Assembly (NCBI GenBank): GCA_016709545.1
Contig: JADJMO010000036.1
Location: 25,805 to 89,804 of the forward strand
Direction: 5' to 3'
From: Myxococcales bacterium
Lineage (GTDB): Bacteria > Myxococcota_A > Polyangia > Polyangiales > JADJMO01
DNA length: 64,000 nt
This document shows, piece by piece, positions 42,490-50,170 of this stretch. Under the pieces are notes generated by a model. That model was not told the origin of the DNA and ran no database searches. It was given only the letters and a program-made list of their open reading frames with translations. The translations under genes and the position numbers were made by a program. Every line of letters begins with the position of its first letter. Within the stretch, counting starts at the first letter, position 1.

Positions 42490-43395
42490 CTACTCGGCGG
42501 CCACGGCGACGTTGCGGAGCAGCGGGAACCCGAGGGCCTCGCGCTGGGCGAGCCAGGCCTCGGCGACCGCCTTGGCGAGGCCACGCACGCGGCCGATGAA
42601 GCGCGCGCGTTCGGTCACGCCGATGGCCCCCCGCGCGTCGAGCACGTTGAAGGCGTGGGCCGCCTTGCAGACGAAGTCGTAGGCGGGCGTCACGAGCTTC
42701 TTGCGCGGATCGGCGTCGCGCTCGAGCAGGCGCTTCGCCTCCTTCTCGCAGAGGTCGAACTGCCGGAAGTGCGCGTCGACGTCGGCCTCTTCGAAGTTGT
42801 ACGTCGACCACTCCCACTCGTTGCGCTTGTAGAGCTCGCCGTAGGTGACGCCCTTGGCGAACTCCACGTCGAACACGTCGTCCTTGTCCTGCAGGTACAT
42901 GGCGATGCGCTCGAGGCCGTACGTCAGCTCGCCGGCGACGGGCTTGCAGTCGATGCCGCCCACCTGCTGGAAATACGTGAACTGCGAGATCTCCAGCCCG
43001 TCGATCCACACCTGCCAGCCGAGGCCCCACGCGCCGAGCGTCGGCGACTCCCAGTCGTCCTCGATGAAGCGCAGGTCGTGCTCGAGCGCGTTGGTGCCGA
43101 GGGCCACGAGCGAGTCGACGTAGAGCTGCTGGATCTCGATGGGGCTGGGCTTGAGGATCACCTGGAACTGGTGGAACTGCTGGAGCCGATTCGGGTTGTC
43201 GCCGTAGCGGCCGTCCGACGGGCGGCGCGACGGCTCCACGAACGCCACGTTCCACGGCTCCGGTCCGAGCGCGCGCAGGAACGTGGCCGGGTTGTAGGTG
43301 CCCGCGCCCACCTCGGAGTTGTACGGCTGGACGATCAGACAGCCACGCTGGGCCCAGAACTTCTGCAGCTCGAGGATGAGATCTTGGAAGTACAC
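42490..43395 (-). CDS. glyQ: Glycyl-tRNA synthetase alpha subunit
   Basis: Catalytic subunit of the bacterial alpha2-beta2 glycyl-tRNA synthetase; charges tRNA-Gly. The 301-residue length is standard. Family blocks: FQDLILELQKFWAQRGCLIV, YNSEVGAGTYNPATFLRALG, VEPSRRPSDGRYGDNPNRLQ, QFQVILKPSP, GAWGLGWQVWIDGLEISQFT, QVGGIDCKPV and TYGLERIAMYLQ. The GTG start is fixed by an in-frame TAA three codons upstream, with AGAGG just before it. The beta subunit gene glyS, usually adjacent, is not next to it and was not seen in this window. Confidence 0.97.
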   Translation of the reverse strand: MYFQDLILELQKFWAQRGCLIVQPYNSEVGAGTYNPATFLRALGPEPWNVAFVEPSRRPSDGRYGDNPNRLQQFHQFQVILKPSPIEIQQLYVDSLVALGTNALEHDLRFIEDDWESPTLGAWGLGWQVWIDGLEISQFTYFQQVGGIDCKPVAGELTYGLERIAMYLQDKDDVFDVEFAKGVTYGELYKRNEWEWSTYNFEEADVDAHFRQFDLCEKEAKRLLERDADPRKKLVTPAYDFVCKAAHAFNVLDARGAIGVTERARFIGRVRGLAKAVAEAWLAQREALGFPLLRNVAVAAE

Positions 43396-43627
43396 GGCCG
43401 CCTCTTACAACAGTTCTTGTCGGCCTGCTCGCTCGGGTCCCTGGTCGGCTCGCGGCCGGTTTCGCGCCCACGACGTCGCGTGAGGCTGCACAAATCCTCG
43501 GGCACGAATTTCCCCAAGGAACCTCGCGGCGGGGGAGTCCCATCCGCGTGACTCGACGGCCTTTTCCTGCGTTCCTCGCGCGACGCTGTACGCGCGCGGC
43601 CTGCGCGGCTACCCCGCCGCGTTCTGG

Positions 43628-44245
43628 ATGGCCGATACTGACCGTGACCTCGTGGAGCGCGCCCGATCGGGCGATGCTGCGGCCTTCGCCGAGCTCGTGC
43701 GTCGCTACGGCCCTCGTGTCCGTCGGCTGGCCCGCAAGCTCGTCCGCGGGCACGCCGACGCCGACGACGTCGCCCAGGAGACCTTCGTCCGCGCCCACCA
43801 GGCGCTCCCTCGCTTCGACGGTCGCAGCGAGTTCTTCACCTGGATCTATCGGATCGCCGTGAACCTCTCCCTCAACCGCGCGCGCTCGCTCAACGTCCGG
43901 CGCCCCGTTGCGCTCGACGATCCGTCGATCGAGGGCGTGCTCACCACGCGCCAGGCCGAGGCGGGTGAGCAGCTCGAGCAGCGGCGACTCGCGGCGGCCT
44001 TGCTCGAAGAACTCGAGGGGCTCCCCGCGGGCCTCCGCGCCACGATGGTCATGGTCTGCATGGACGGCGTGCCGCAAGAAGAGGCGGCCACGATCCTCGG
44101 GTGCTCGGTCGGCACCGTCGCGTGGCGGGTGCACGAGGCGCGCAAGCGGCTCCGCGAGGGCCTGCGGGCCCGCGGCATGGAAGACGCGCTCGATCGGCTC
44201 GGCGGGCCCCGCGCGGGTGGGTCGAAGAAGGGAGCTTCGTCATGA
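43628..44245 (+). CDS. ECF-type RNA polymerase sigma factor
   Basis: A 205-residue sigma-70-family extracytoplasmic-function sigma factor. Region 2 is visible as AAAFAELVRRYGPRVRRLAR, ADADDVAQETFVRAHQALPR and GRSEFFTWIYRIAVNLSLNR. Region 4 is LLEELEGLPAGLRATMVMVC, GVPQEEAATILGCSVGTVAW and RVHEARKRLREGLR. It lacks regions 1 and 3. Its stop overlaps the start of the next gene as ATGA, the arrangement usual for a sigma factor and its anti-sigma factor. A GGAACC at 43518-43523 in the 232-base divergent gap could be an ECF -35 element but no matching -10 is clear. Confidence 0.93.
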   Translation: MADTDRDLVERARSGDAAAFAELVRRYGPRVRRLARKLVRGHADADDVAQETFVRAHQALPRFDGRSEFFTWIYRIAVNLSLNRARSLNVRRPVALDDPSIEGVLTTRQAEAGEQLEQRRLAAALLEELEGLPAGLRATMVMVCMDGVPQEEAATILGCSVGTVAWRVHEARKRLREGLRARGMEDALDRLGGPRAGGSKKGASS

Positions 44246-45732
44246 GCACGAGTCGGTCGGCGAAAGGCACGGACCCGGCGCTCGACCAGCTGTTGCTCGG
44301 CCTGGCAGCCGGCGCCGAGGCCCCGGACGACGATGCCTGGGTCAAGCGCGTGGCCTCGCGAGCGGGCCCCTTCGCGGGCACGCCGGCGCTGTCGCGCAGC
44401 GAGCTCGACGCCCTGCTCGCGGCCCCCCTTCCCGACGACGCCAGCGGAGATTTTGACCCCGCCCACGCCGCGAGGGACGATCACGCAGCCCACGCCGCCG
44501 ACCACCACGGCGGCGACTGGGACGCGCCCTCGATCGGCGCGACGGCGGAGACCGGGGCGCAGTCGCGGGTGAGCAGCGCACAAGAGGTTCGTGGCATGGA
44601 GGAGTCGATGTCCGAAGAGGAAGCGCCGAAGAAGAACGATCTCGGGGCCCTCGCCGGCCTCACCCGCAGCTCGCTCGCGGCGCCCGCGCCGGGAGGTCTC
44701 GGGGAGATCGACGGTGCGGCCAAGGCAGACGACTCCGGCCGGATCGACCTGCGCGCGATGATGGGTGGCGGCGAGTCCAGCAACGACGCCGACGGCGGCG
44801 TGGCGGCCGCGGCAGCCGCGGGCAAGCCCGACGACAACGTGATCGACATCGGCGCCATCCAGCGCGCCTCGGCCGCGCCCAAGCGCGTCTCGACGGCCCC
44901 GGTGGTCGAAGGTTCGGGCACTCCCGTCTCCGCAGCGCCCTCCACGACGGGGGCGGCCGCGATGAGCGCCGCGGCCAAGCCGGGCAAGCCGGCCGACAAG
45001 AAGGGCGGCGCCCTCTTCATCGGCCTCGGTCTCGCGGCGGCCGCGGCCATCGGCGTGGGCGTGATCGCGTTCTCGGGCGGCAAGAAGTCCGAGGAGACCG
45101 CTTCGGCGGCCAAGCCCGCGGCGAGCGCCGCGGCCGAGAAGAAGGACGAGAAGGCGAGCCCCATCGCGGCGACCGCCACGGCCAGCGCCGTGCCGCAGCC
45201 GGCCGATCCGGCGCCCGCGGCTTCGGCGAGCGTGGCGCCAGAGCTCGTCGCCAAGAACGACCCCAAGATGGCGGGAACGGTCGCGGCACCGGGAGGCACG
45301 GGCAACGCTCCTCCCACCAAGGCGGGCCCCGGAGCAGCGAGCGCGAGCGCCAAGCCCACCGCCACCATCGATCCGATTCACAAGCCGAGCGGCGGCAGCC
45401 TCGACGACGTCCTCGGCATCGGCAAGGACGACCCGAGCAAGAAGGCCGTCGCGACGCCGGACTCCAACCTCCCCGAGAAGCCCGACACCGGCGACATCCG
45501 CAGCGCGGTCCTCGGCAAGCAGGGCGCGGCGCAGTCGTGCGTGAAGGGTCTCGACGGGGACTCCTCCGTCGCGGTCACCTTCGGCCCGGCGGGCAACGTC
45601 ACCGCCGTCGTGGTCACGAGCGGCCCGGCCAAGGGCACGGGCGCCGAGACGTGCATCAAGAACGCCTTCAACGGCGCCAAGGTCCCCGCCTCGAAGAAGG
45701 GCGGCACCGGCTACGCGAAGCTCCTGCAGTGA
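44242..45732 (+). CDS. Single-pass membrane protein with AgmX/PglI-like C-terminal domain, coupled to ECF sigma
   Basis: A 496-residue protein. Residues 1-250 are cytoplasmic, acidic and low-complexity, with short conserved-looking pieces (DPALDQLLLGLAAGAEAPDD; RIDLRAMMGGGE; NVIDIGAIQRAS). A single membrane helix lies at about 255-277 (GALFIGLGLAAAAAIGVGVI). A long Ala/Pro/Lys periplasmic linker leads to a C-terminal TonB-like domain at about 425-496. That domain has two Cys (GAAQSCVKGLDGDSSVAVTF; GAETCIKNAFNGAKVP), as in the AgmX/PglI C-terminal family of myxobacteria. Translational coupling to the ECF sigma gene suggests an anti-sigma or signalling role. No zinc-finger ZAS motif is seen, so this is inference. 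Confidence 0.82.
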   Translation: MSTSRSAKGTDPALDQLLLGLAAGAEAPDDDAWVKRVASRAGPFAGTPALSRSELDALLAAPLPDDASGDFDPAHAARDDHAAHAADHHGGDWDAPSIGATAETGAQSRVSSAQEVRGMEESMSEEEAPKKNDLGALAGLTRSSLAAPAPGGLGEIDGAAKADDSGRIDLRAMMGGGESSNDADGGVAAAAAAGKPDDNVIDIGAIQRASAAPKRVSTAPVVEGSGTPVSAAPSTTGAAAMSAAAKPGKPADKKGGALFIGLGLAAAAAIGVGVIAFSGGKKSEETASAAKPAASAAAEKKDEKASPIAATATASAVPQPADPAPAASASVAPELVAKNDPKMAGTVAAPGGTGNAPPTKAGPGAASASAKPTATIDPIHKPSGGSLDDVLGIGKDDPSKKAVATPDSNLPEKPDTGDIRSAVLGKQGAAQSCVKGLDGDSSVAVTFGPAGNVTAVVVTSGPAKGTGAETCIKNAFNGAKVPASKKGGTGYAKLLQ

Positions 45733-45736
45733 TCTC

Positions 45737-46417
45737 TCACGAGAACTTGTAGCCGAGCACGAGGGTGCGGGCGAGGAGCCCCCACCCGTCGACCGCGACG
45801 AACAAGAGCAGCTTGAGCGGTAGCGACACCTGTCCCGGTGACAGCGAAGCGAGCCCTCCTGCGACGAGGATGTTCGCGACCACGAGGTCGAGCACCAGGA
45901 ACGGCAGGAGCACCGCGAAGCCCAGCAGAAAAGCGCGGGTCAGCTCGCTCACGATGAACGCGGGGACGATCACGGCGAAGTCGGTCGCCGTCACCGCCGC
46001 CCGCTGCGCCTCGGGCCGCGCCGCCTTGGCGAGCGCGAGGAAGCGCGCCGTCTCCTTGGCGTCCGCGTTGTCGGCCAGGAACTTGCGCATCGGGCCCTCG
46101 ACCGCTGCGAGCCCGTCGGTCACCAGCGCGACCGTGTCGCCGCCTTCGTTGGCCCGCGCGAGCACCGGCGCGCCGCGCGCGACGATCGCGCTCCCGACCG
46201 GCGCCATGGCCACCGCAGAGAGCACCGCGGCGAGCGCGAGGATGACTGTGTTGGAGGGCACCTGCTGCACACCGATCGCGTTGCGGGCGATCTGTAGCAC
46301 CGTGGAGATCTTCACGAACGCCGTCGTCGCCATCAGGAACAGCGGTACGAGCGACACGAGCGCCAGCACCACGACCAGGAGGACGGGGCGGCCGAGGGCG
46401 TCGGTGGGGGCGGCCAT
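45737..46417 (-). CDS. sctR: Type III secretion export-apparatus protein SctR (FliP/YscR family)
   Basis: A 226-residue inner-membrane protein of the T3SS/flagellar export gate. The first helix is VLLVVVLALVSLVPLFLM. Then comes the SctR signature AFVKISTVLQIARNAIGVQQ, VPSNTVILALAAVLSAVAMA and, after a hydrophilic loop, DFAVIVPAFIVSELTRAFLL. The end is FLVLDLVVANILVAGGLASL, SLPLKLLLFVAVDGWGLLAR. It fits SctR better than FliP because of VPSN and the absence of a cleavable signal. It is the last gene of a minus-strand operon whose other members are not T3SS genes; no SctS, SctT or SctU is adjacent. Confidence 0.9.
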   Translation of the reverse strand: MAAPTDALGRPVLLVVVLALVSLVPLFLMATTAFVKISTVLQIARNAIGVQQVPSNTVILALAAVLSAVAMAPVGSAIVARGAPVLARANEGGDTVALVTDGLAAVEGPMRKFLADNADAKETARFLALAKAARPEAQRAAVTATDFAVIVPAFIVSELTRAFLLGFAVLLPFLVLDLVVANILVAGGLASLSPGQVSLPLKLLLFVAVDGWGLLARTLVLGYKFS

Positions 46418-46430
46418 GGGTCGGAGCAGC

Positions 46431-46739
46431 TTAGCCCCGGAGCTCGGCCAGCTTGAAGCGTCCGATGACGTTGCGGAGCTGTTGCTCCGCCGCCGGGGTC
46501 AGCGCGCCCTTCATCAGGAGCCGGGGGCGGCCGTCCTCGCGGACGATGCGCAGCGTCGCGGCGGGGACCTTGTTGCGCTGCACGACGTCGCGCAGCTCGC
46601 CGAGCACGCGCGCGGGCAGGCGCCCGGAGGCCACCTCGAGCTTGCCGTCGGTCACCCGACAGGTGGCGATGGTGCGCGCCTGCTGGGCCGCGAACCACAG
46701 CGCGACGAGCGCCGCCGCGATCACGAGGAGCCACTCCAT
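46431..46739 (-). CDS. DUF3634 family small membrane protein
   Basis: A 102-residue protein with one N-terminal membrane helix (MEWLLVIAAALVALWFAAQQ) followed by a compact domain. It reads CRVTDGKLEVASGRLPARVL, GELRDVVQRNKVPAATLRIV, and ends LTPAAEQQLRNVIGRFKLAE. This matches DUF3634 (function unknown) as I recall the family. The ATG overlaps the thiL stop by one base (TGATG), and sctR starts 13 bases after its stop. Confidence 0.75.
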   Translation of the reverse strand: MEWLLVIAAALVALWFAAQQARTIATCRVTDGKLEVASGRLPARVLGELRDVVQRNKVPAATLRIVREDGRPRLLMKGALTPAAEQQLRNVIGRFKLAELRG

Positions 46740-47659
46740 CAGGGCCCCGCCCCGTGACGATGGCCGAGAGGCGCGGCCCGGAGCGCGCCGTCGGCGGTGC
46801 GCACGAACACCCCCTCGCCCTCGCGGCAGACGCCGATCACGGACGCCCCGGCGGGCACGGCGACGTCGTGCGGCCACGTGGCGACGAGCGCGTAGTCCTC
46901 CCCGCCCGCGAGCACCGCCTGCTCGAGGTCGGCGCCGAGCGTCGCCGCGAGCGCGCGCGTGTCGGTCAGAACCCGCGCGAGCAGCGCCGAGGCGTCGAGC
47001 TCCACGCGCACCCGCGAGGCGGCAGCCAGGTGGCCGACGTCCTGCCCGAGCCCGTCCGAGACGTCGATCATCGCCGTCGCGTGCGCCGCGAGCGTCGCCG
47101 CCTCGGCGAGCAGGACCGGGGGCCTCTTGAACACGTCCAGGCAACGGTGGGTCGACCCCAGAGAGAGAGCGCGCAGCCCGAGCGCCGCCTCGCCGAGCGC
47201 GCCGAACACGAGCACCCTTTCGCCGGGACGCGCGCCGCTGCGGGGCACGGGGTGGGCGGCCCGTCCGAGGACGGTGGTGGTGAGCGAGAGCGCAGGGCCC
47301 CGCGAGAGGTTCCCGCCCACGATCTTGGCCGCGAGCGCCGTGCAGGCCTCCCGTTGACCGCGCGCGATGCGCGCGATCCCGTCGTCGTCGAGCCAGTCGG
47401 GGAGCGTCCACGCCGAGAGGATGGCGCTCGGTGCCGCGCCCATGGCGAGCACGTCGCTCGCCGCTGCGACCGTCGCGCGGTAGCCCACGTCCTCGAGCAT
47501 CGCCCCGTCGAGCGCGCGCGGCGGGAAGTGCACGCCCTCGACGCAGGCATCGACGGTCAGCACCCAGCCGTCGAGCACCGCGCAGTCGTCCCCGAGCCCC
47601 TCGGCGCGGTCGCCGAGCGCGGCCGCGATCGCCGCGATGCGCGCGAACTCGTCCGCCAT
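46739..47659 (-). CDS. thiL: Thiamine-monophosphate kinase
   Basis: Phosphorylates thiamine monophosphate to thiamine diphosphate with ATP. The 306-residue protein shows GLGDDCAVLDGWVLTVDACV (metal-binding Asp cluster), EGVHFPPRALDGAMLEDVGY, RATVAAASDVLAMGAAPSAI, VGGNLSRGPALSLTTTVLG, ATAMIDVSDGLGQDVGHLAA and AGGEDYALVATWP. These are the PurM-like motifs of ThiL. ATG 47659 lies 14 bases after the histidine kinase stop. Thiamine diphosphate is the cofactor of the E1-alpha encoded at 40358, but no operon link exists. Confidence 0.93.
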   Translation of the reverse strand: MADEFARIAAIAAALGDRAEGLGDDCAVLDGWVLTVDACVEGVHFPPRALDGAMLEDVGYRATVAAASDVLAMGAAPSAILSAWTLPDWLDDDGIARIARGQREACTALAAKIVGGNLSRGPALSLTTTVLGRAAHPVPRSGARPGERVLVFGALGEAALGLRALSLGSTHRCLDVFKRPPVLLAEAATLAAHATAMIDVSDGLGQDVGHLAAASRVRVELDASALLARVLTDTRALAATLGADLEQAVLAGGEDYALVATWPHDVAVPAGASVIGVCREGEGVFVRTADGALRAAPLGHRHGAGP

Positions 47660-47673
47660 CGTCCGGGCTCGCC

Positions 47674-49140
47674 TCAGCGCGTCTCGAGCGGGAAGCGCAC
47701 GGTGAACGCGGTGCCGCGCGGCCGCCCTTCGGTGCCGCCGTTGCCCACGGAAATGGTGCCGCCGTGCATCTCGACGATGCGCTTGACGATGGAGAGGCCG
47801 AGGCCAGTGCCTCCGTGCTCGCGCGTGGACGAGCCGTCGACCTGGTAGAACGCGTCGAAGATCTTGCCGTGCTCGGCCTCGGGGATGCCGATGCCAGTGT
47901 CCTCCACGCGGGCCAGGACCGCCGTGGGACGCGCCGCGAACAGCACGTAGCCCATGTCGTCCTCGGGCTCGCCGGCCGCCTCCGTGAGCGCGACGAGCCG
48001 CACCGTGCCGCCGGCGGGGGTGAACTTGACGGCGTTCTCGGCGAGGTTGGTGAACACCTGGCGCAGCCGCTCGGCGTCGCCGCGCAGGATCGGGATGCGT
48101 GGGGCCACGTCGACCTCGAGCTTGAGCCCCTTGCGCAGCGCCGAGGGCAACAGCGTGGCGGCGACGTCCTCGAGCACCGACCCGATGGCGACGTCGGCGG
48201 GACGCAGCGAGAGGGTGCCGCTCTCGAGCTTGGACTGGTCGAGGAGGCTCTTGATGAGCGAGAGCAGCTGCTCGCCCTTCTCGCGGATGGTCTGCACGAA
48301 CTCGAGCTGCTCGGGGTTGAGCGGACCGCCGATGCCCTCGGCGAGCATCTCGCCGTAGCCGAGGATCGAGGTGAGCGGCGTGCGGAGCTCGTGGCTCACG
48401 GTGGCGAGGAAGTTGGACTTGAGGCGGTCGAGCTCCTTGAGGCGCTCGTACGACTCGGTGAGCTTCTGGTTCTGCTCCTGCAGCTCGCGGTAGCTCTCGC
48501 GCACGCTCGCGAGGTGCATCTGCGAGGTGAGCAGGGCGCGGTGCCCGCTGAACAGGATGAGGTCGAGGACCGCCTGCAGGTGCTTGGCGATGCGCGTCAC
48601 CGTGTCGGTGCGCGCGCGCGGCATCTTGGGCAGGAGGTCGCGCGCCTTCTCGGGCTCGATCCCGGCGTCGATGCGCAGGAGCGAGCGCGGCACCTCGCGC
48701 ACCTCGGCGGGCAGGAACGGCCCGATGATCACACGGCCTAGCCGACGCCCGTCGTAGTCGAGGCCCACGATCCGGTAGAGCGCGCCCGTGAAGCACGGGT
48801 GGGTCGCCTCACCGGTCGGGCCCGGGTCGGCCGACTTCACGGCGCCGACGGTGGACGCGCACGCCGAGCGCCCGTCGCGGAGGCTCTGCAGGTACACGCA
48901 CATCGCCTGCTCCTGCACGGAGTCGGCGAGAAAGGCGCCGTCGGTCGCGTAGATGCGGACCGGGATGCCGAAGAGGGCGTGGAACGACTTGCAGACCTCC
49001 TGGAGCGCCTCGCGATCGACCAGGTCTTCGAGCCGCAATCCCTGGCCCATCGTGAGCGCGTCGATCGAGCGCGCGCCCCCTTGAGGGCCGGTCTGCGACG
49101 CCTGTCCACCCGGGCTCTGAGGGCCGCGCGGGTTGTTCAC
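47674..49140 (-). CDS. Soluble sensor histidine kinase with PocR domain
   Basis: A 488-residue kinase without membrane segments. Residues about 39-190 form a PocR sensory domain: LEDLVDREALQEVCKSFHAL, GIPVRIYATDGAFLA, and Cys at 50, 81, 94 and 116 (the last in THPCFTGALYRIV). PocR domains bind small organic ligands; some coordinate metal through Cys. A coiled coil leads to HisKA (ATVSHELRTPLTSILGYGEM, His250). The HATPase domain has NLAENAVKFTPAGG, VEDTGIGIPEAEHGKIFDAF and REHGGTGLGLSIVKRIVEMH. Its GTG start overlaps the stop of the MglA-like GTPase as GTGA, so the two are co-translated. No receiver or regulator gene is adjacent. Confidence 0.93.
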   Translation of the reverse strand: MNNPRGPQSPGGQASQTGPQGGARSIDALTMGQGLRLEDLVDREALQEVCKSFHALFGIPVRIYATDGAFLADSVQEQAMCVYLQSLRDGRSACASTVGAVKSADPGPTGEATHPCFTGALYRIVGLDYDGRRLGRVIIGPFLPAEVREVPRSLLRIDAGIEPEKARDLLPKMPRARTDTVTRIAKHLQAVLDLILFSGHRALLTSQMHLASVRESYRELQEQNQKLTESYERLKELDRLKSNFLATVSHELRTPLTSILGYGEMLAEGIGGPLNPEQLEFVQTIREKGEQLLSLIKSLLDQSKLESGTLSLRPADVAIGSVLEDVAATLLPSALRKGLKLEVDVAPRIPILRGDAERLRQVFTNLAENAVKFTPAGGTVRLVALTEAAGEPEDDMGYVLFAARPTAVLARVEDTGIGIPEAEHGKIFDAFYQVDGSSTREHGGTGLGLSIVKRIVEMHGGTISVGNGGTEGRPRGTAFTVRFPLETR

Positions 49141-49889
49141 GCGCCCCCCTTGCCGCCGTCACGACCACGCGTGCTCGACGCCGCCGCGCGGGGATCGACG
49201 CCGACCGCGGCCTCGATGAGCTTCTGCGGGTCGCCGACCACGCCGAGCTGCTTGGCGAGCGCGGCCACGAAGGTGTCGCTGCGGACGCGGAACTTGTTCG
49301 AGAAGTCGTGCTCGGCGTCGAGCCGCGACCACGTCATGGCGAGCAGGCCGAGGAAGGTCTCGAGCACCCCCTCGCCTCTCGTCGCGACGGCCTTGTACAC
49401 GGGCTCGCGCCCGTGCTTGGCGAGGTCAGCGAGCTCCTCGTCGCTGCGCACCGCCGGCAGGTCTCGCTTGTTGAACTGGATGACGAGGGGCATCTTGCGG
49501 AGATCGAGGCCGTTGTCCTTGAGGTTCTGACGCAGGTCGAGGAACGCGACCCGGTTGTTCTCGGCCTCGGCGAGCTGCGAGTCGGCGATGAACGCGACGC
49601 CGTCCGCGCCCTGCAACACGAGCTTGCGCGTGGAGGCGTGGATCACCTGCCCGGGGACGGTGAAGAGCTTCACGCGCAGCGAGAGGTCGCCCTCGGTCTT
49701 GAAGGCGAGCGGCAGGAGATCGAAGAACAGCGTCCGATCGTCCCGCGTCTCGAGGGTCATCAGGCGCCCGCGCGACGAGTCGGAGGTGACCCGATGCAGT
49801 GCCTGGAGGTTGCTGGTCTTCCCGCTGAGGGCCGGGCCGTAATACACGAGCTTGATGGTCAACTCTCGTGCGACGAAGTCGAGCTGCAC
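49137..49889 (-). CDS. MglA-like small GTPase
   Basis: A 250-residue Ras-like GTPase of the MglA (mutual gliding) type, which in Myxococcus sets cell polarity for motility. Motifs: ELTIKLVYYGPALSGKTSNL (P-loop GPALSGKTS 18-26), TLETRDDRTLFFDLLPL, the switch-II-like KLFTVPGQVIHASTRK, GVAFIADSQ and IQFNKRDLP (NKxD). It is longer than MglA (about 195) by a C-terminal tail with a helix (FRVRSDTFVAALAKQLGV) and a basic Gly-rich end. GTG 49889 matches the MglA-type N-terminus. No MglB-like GAP is adjacent. It heads an operon with the PocR kinase, thiL, DUF3634 and sctR. Confidence 0.9.
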   Translation of the reverse strand: MQLDFVARELTIKLVYYGPALSGKTSNLQALHRVTSDSSRGRLMTLETRDDRTLFFDLLPLAFKTEGDLSLRVKLFTVPGQVIHASTRKLVLQGADGVAFIADSQLAEAENNRVAFLDLRQNLKDNGLDLRKMPLVIQFNKRDLPAVRSDEELADLAKHGREPVYKAVATRGEGVLETFLGLLAMTWSRLDAEHDFSNKFRVRSDTFVAALAKQLGVVGDPQKLIEAAVGVDPRAAASSTRGRDGGKGGA

Positions 49890-50170
49890 GGGCTCACCGT
49901 AGATGGCTCCGCCGCGGACGCCAACCCGAGAAGGGCCCCTGTAGGGCCAGCTGGCAGGTTCCCCCCGGTCCAGGCTCGAAAGACCGCAAGTGGTCGGGTG
50001 TGCCGAGAGCACCCCCCTCGGGGACGTCCGGAGCGACAAAGACAGATCGATCTGCCGCTGGAAGATTTCGCTTCTGCGGCAGTCGTGGCAAGATCCACCG
50101 ACGGCGTCCCATCCATGTGACGCGCGCCGACCTTTCCTTCCCCTCTCTCCGTTCAGGTAGAAGCACCTCC
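49890..50170. promoter_or_regulatory. Divergent promoter region between mglA-like and STPK genes
   Basis: The longest gene-free stretch of the window. It holds the promoters of both divergent genes, a 12-bp palindrome CAGATCGATCTG at 50043-50054, and a 41-base motif (50021-50061) that recurs in altered form at 63416-63454. No consensus sigma-70 or sigma-54 promoter stands out by eye. Confidence 0.4.

Noticed and set aside
43518..43545. GGAACC as an autoregulated ECF promoter upstream of the sigma gene
   Set aside because: No convincing -10 element at 16-17 bases spacing, and it lies over 100 bases from the start codon.
50070..50110. GTGGCAAGATCC as a sigma-54 promoter before the STPK gene
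   Set aside because: The GG and GC doublets are not at the required spacing.
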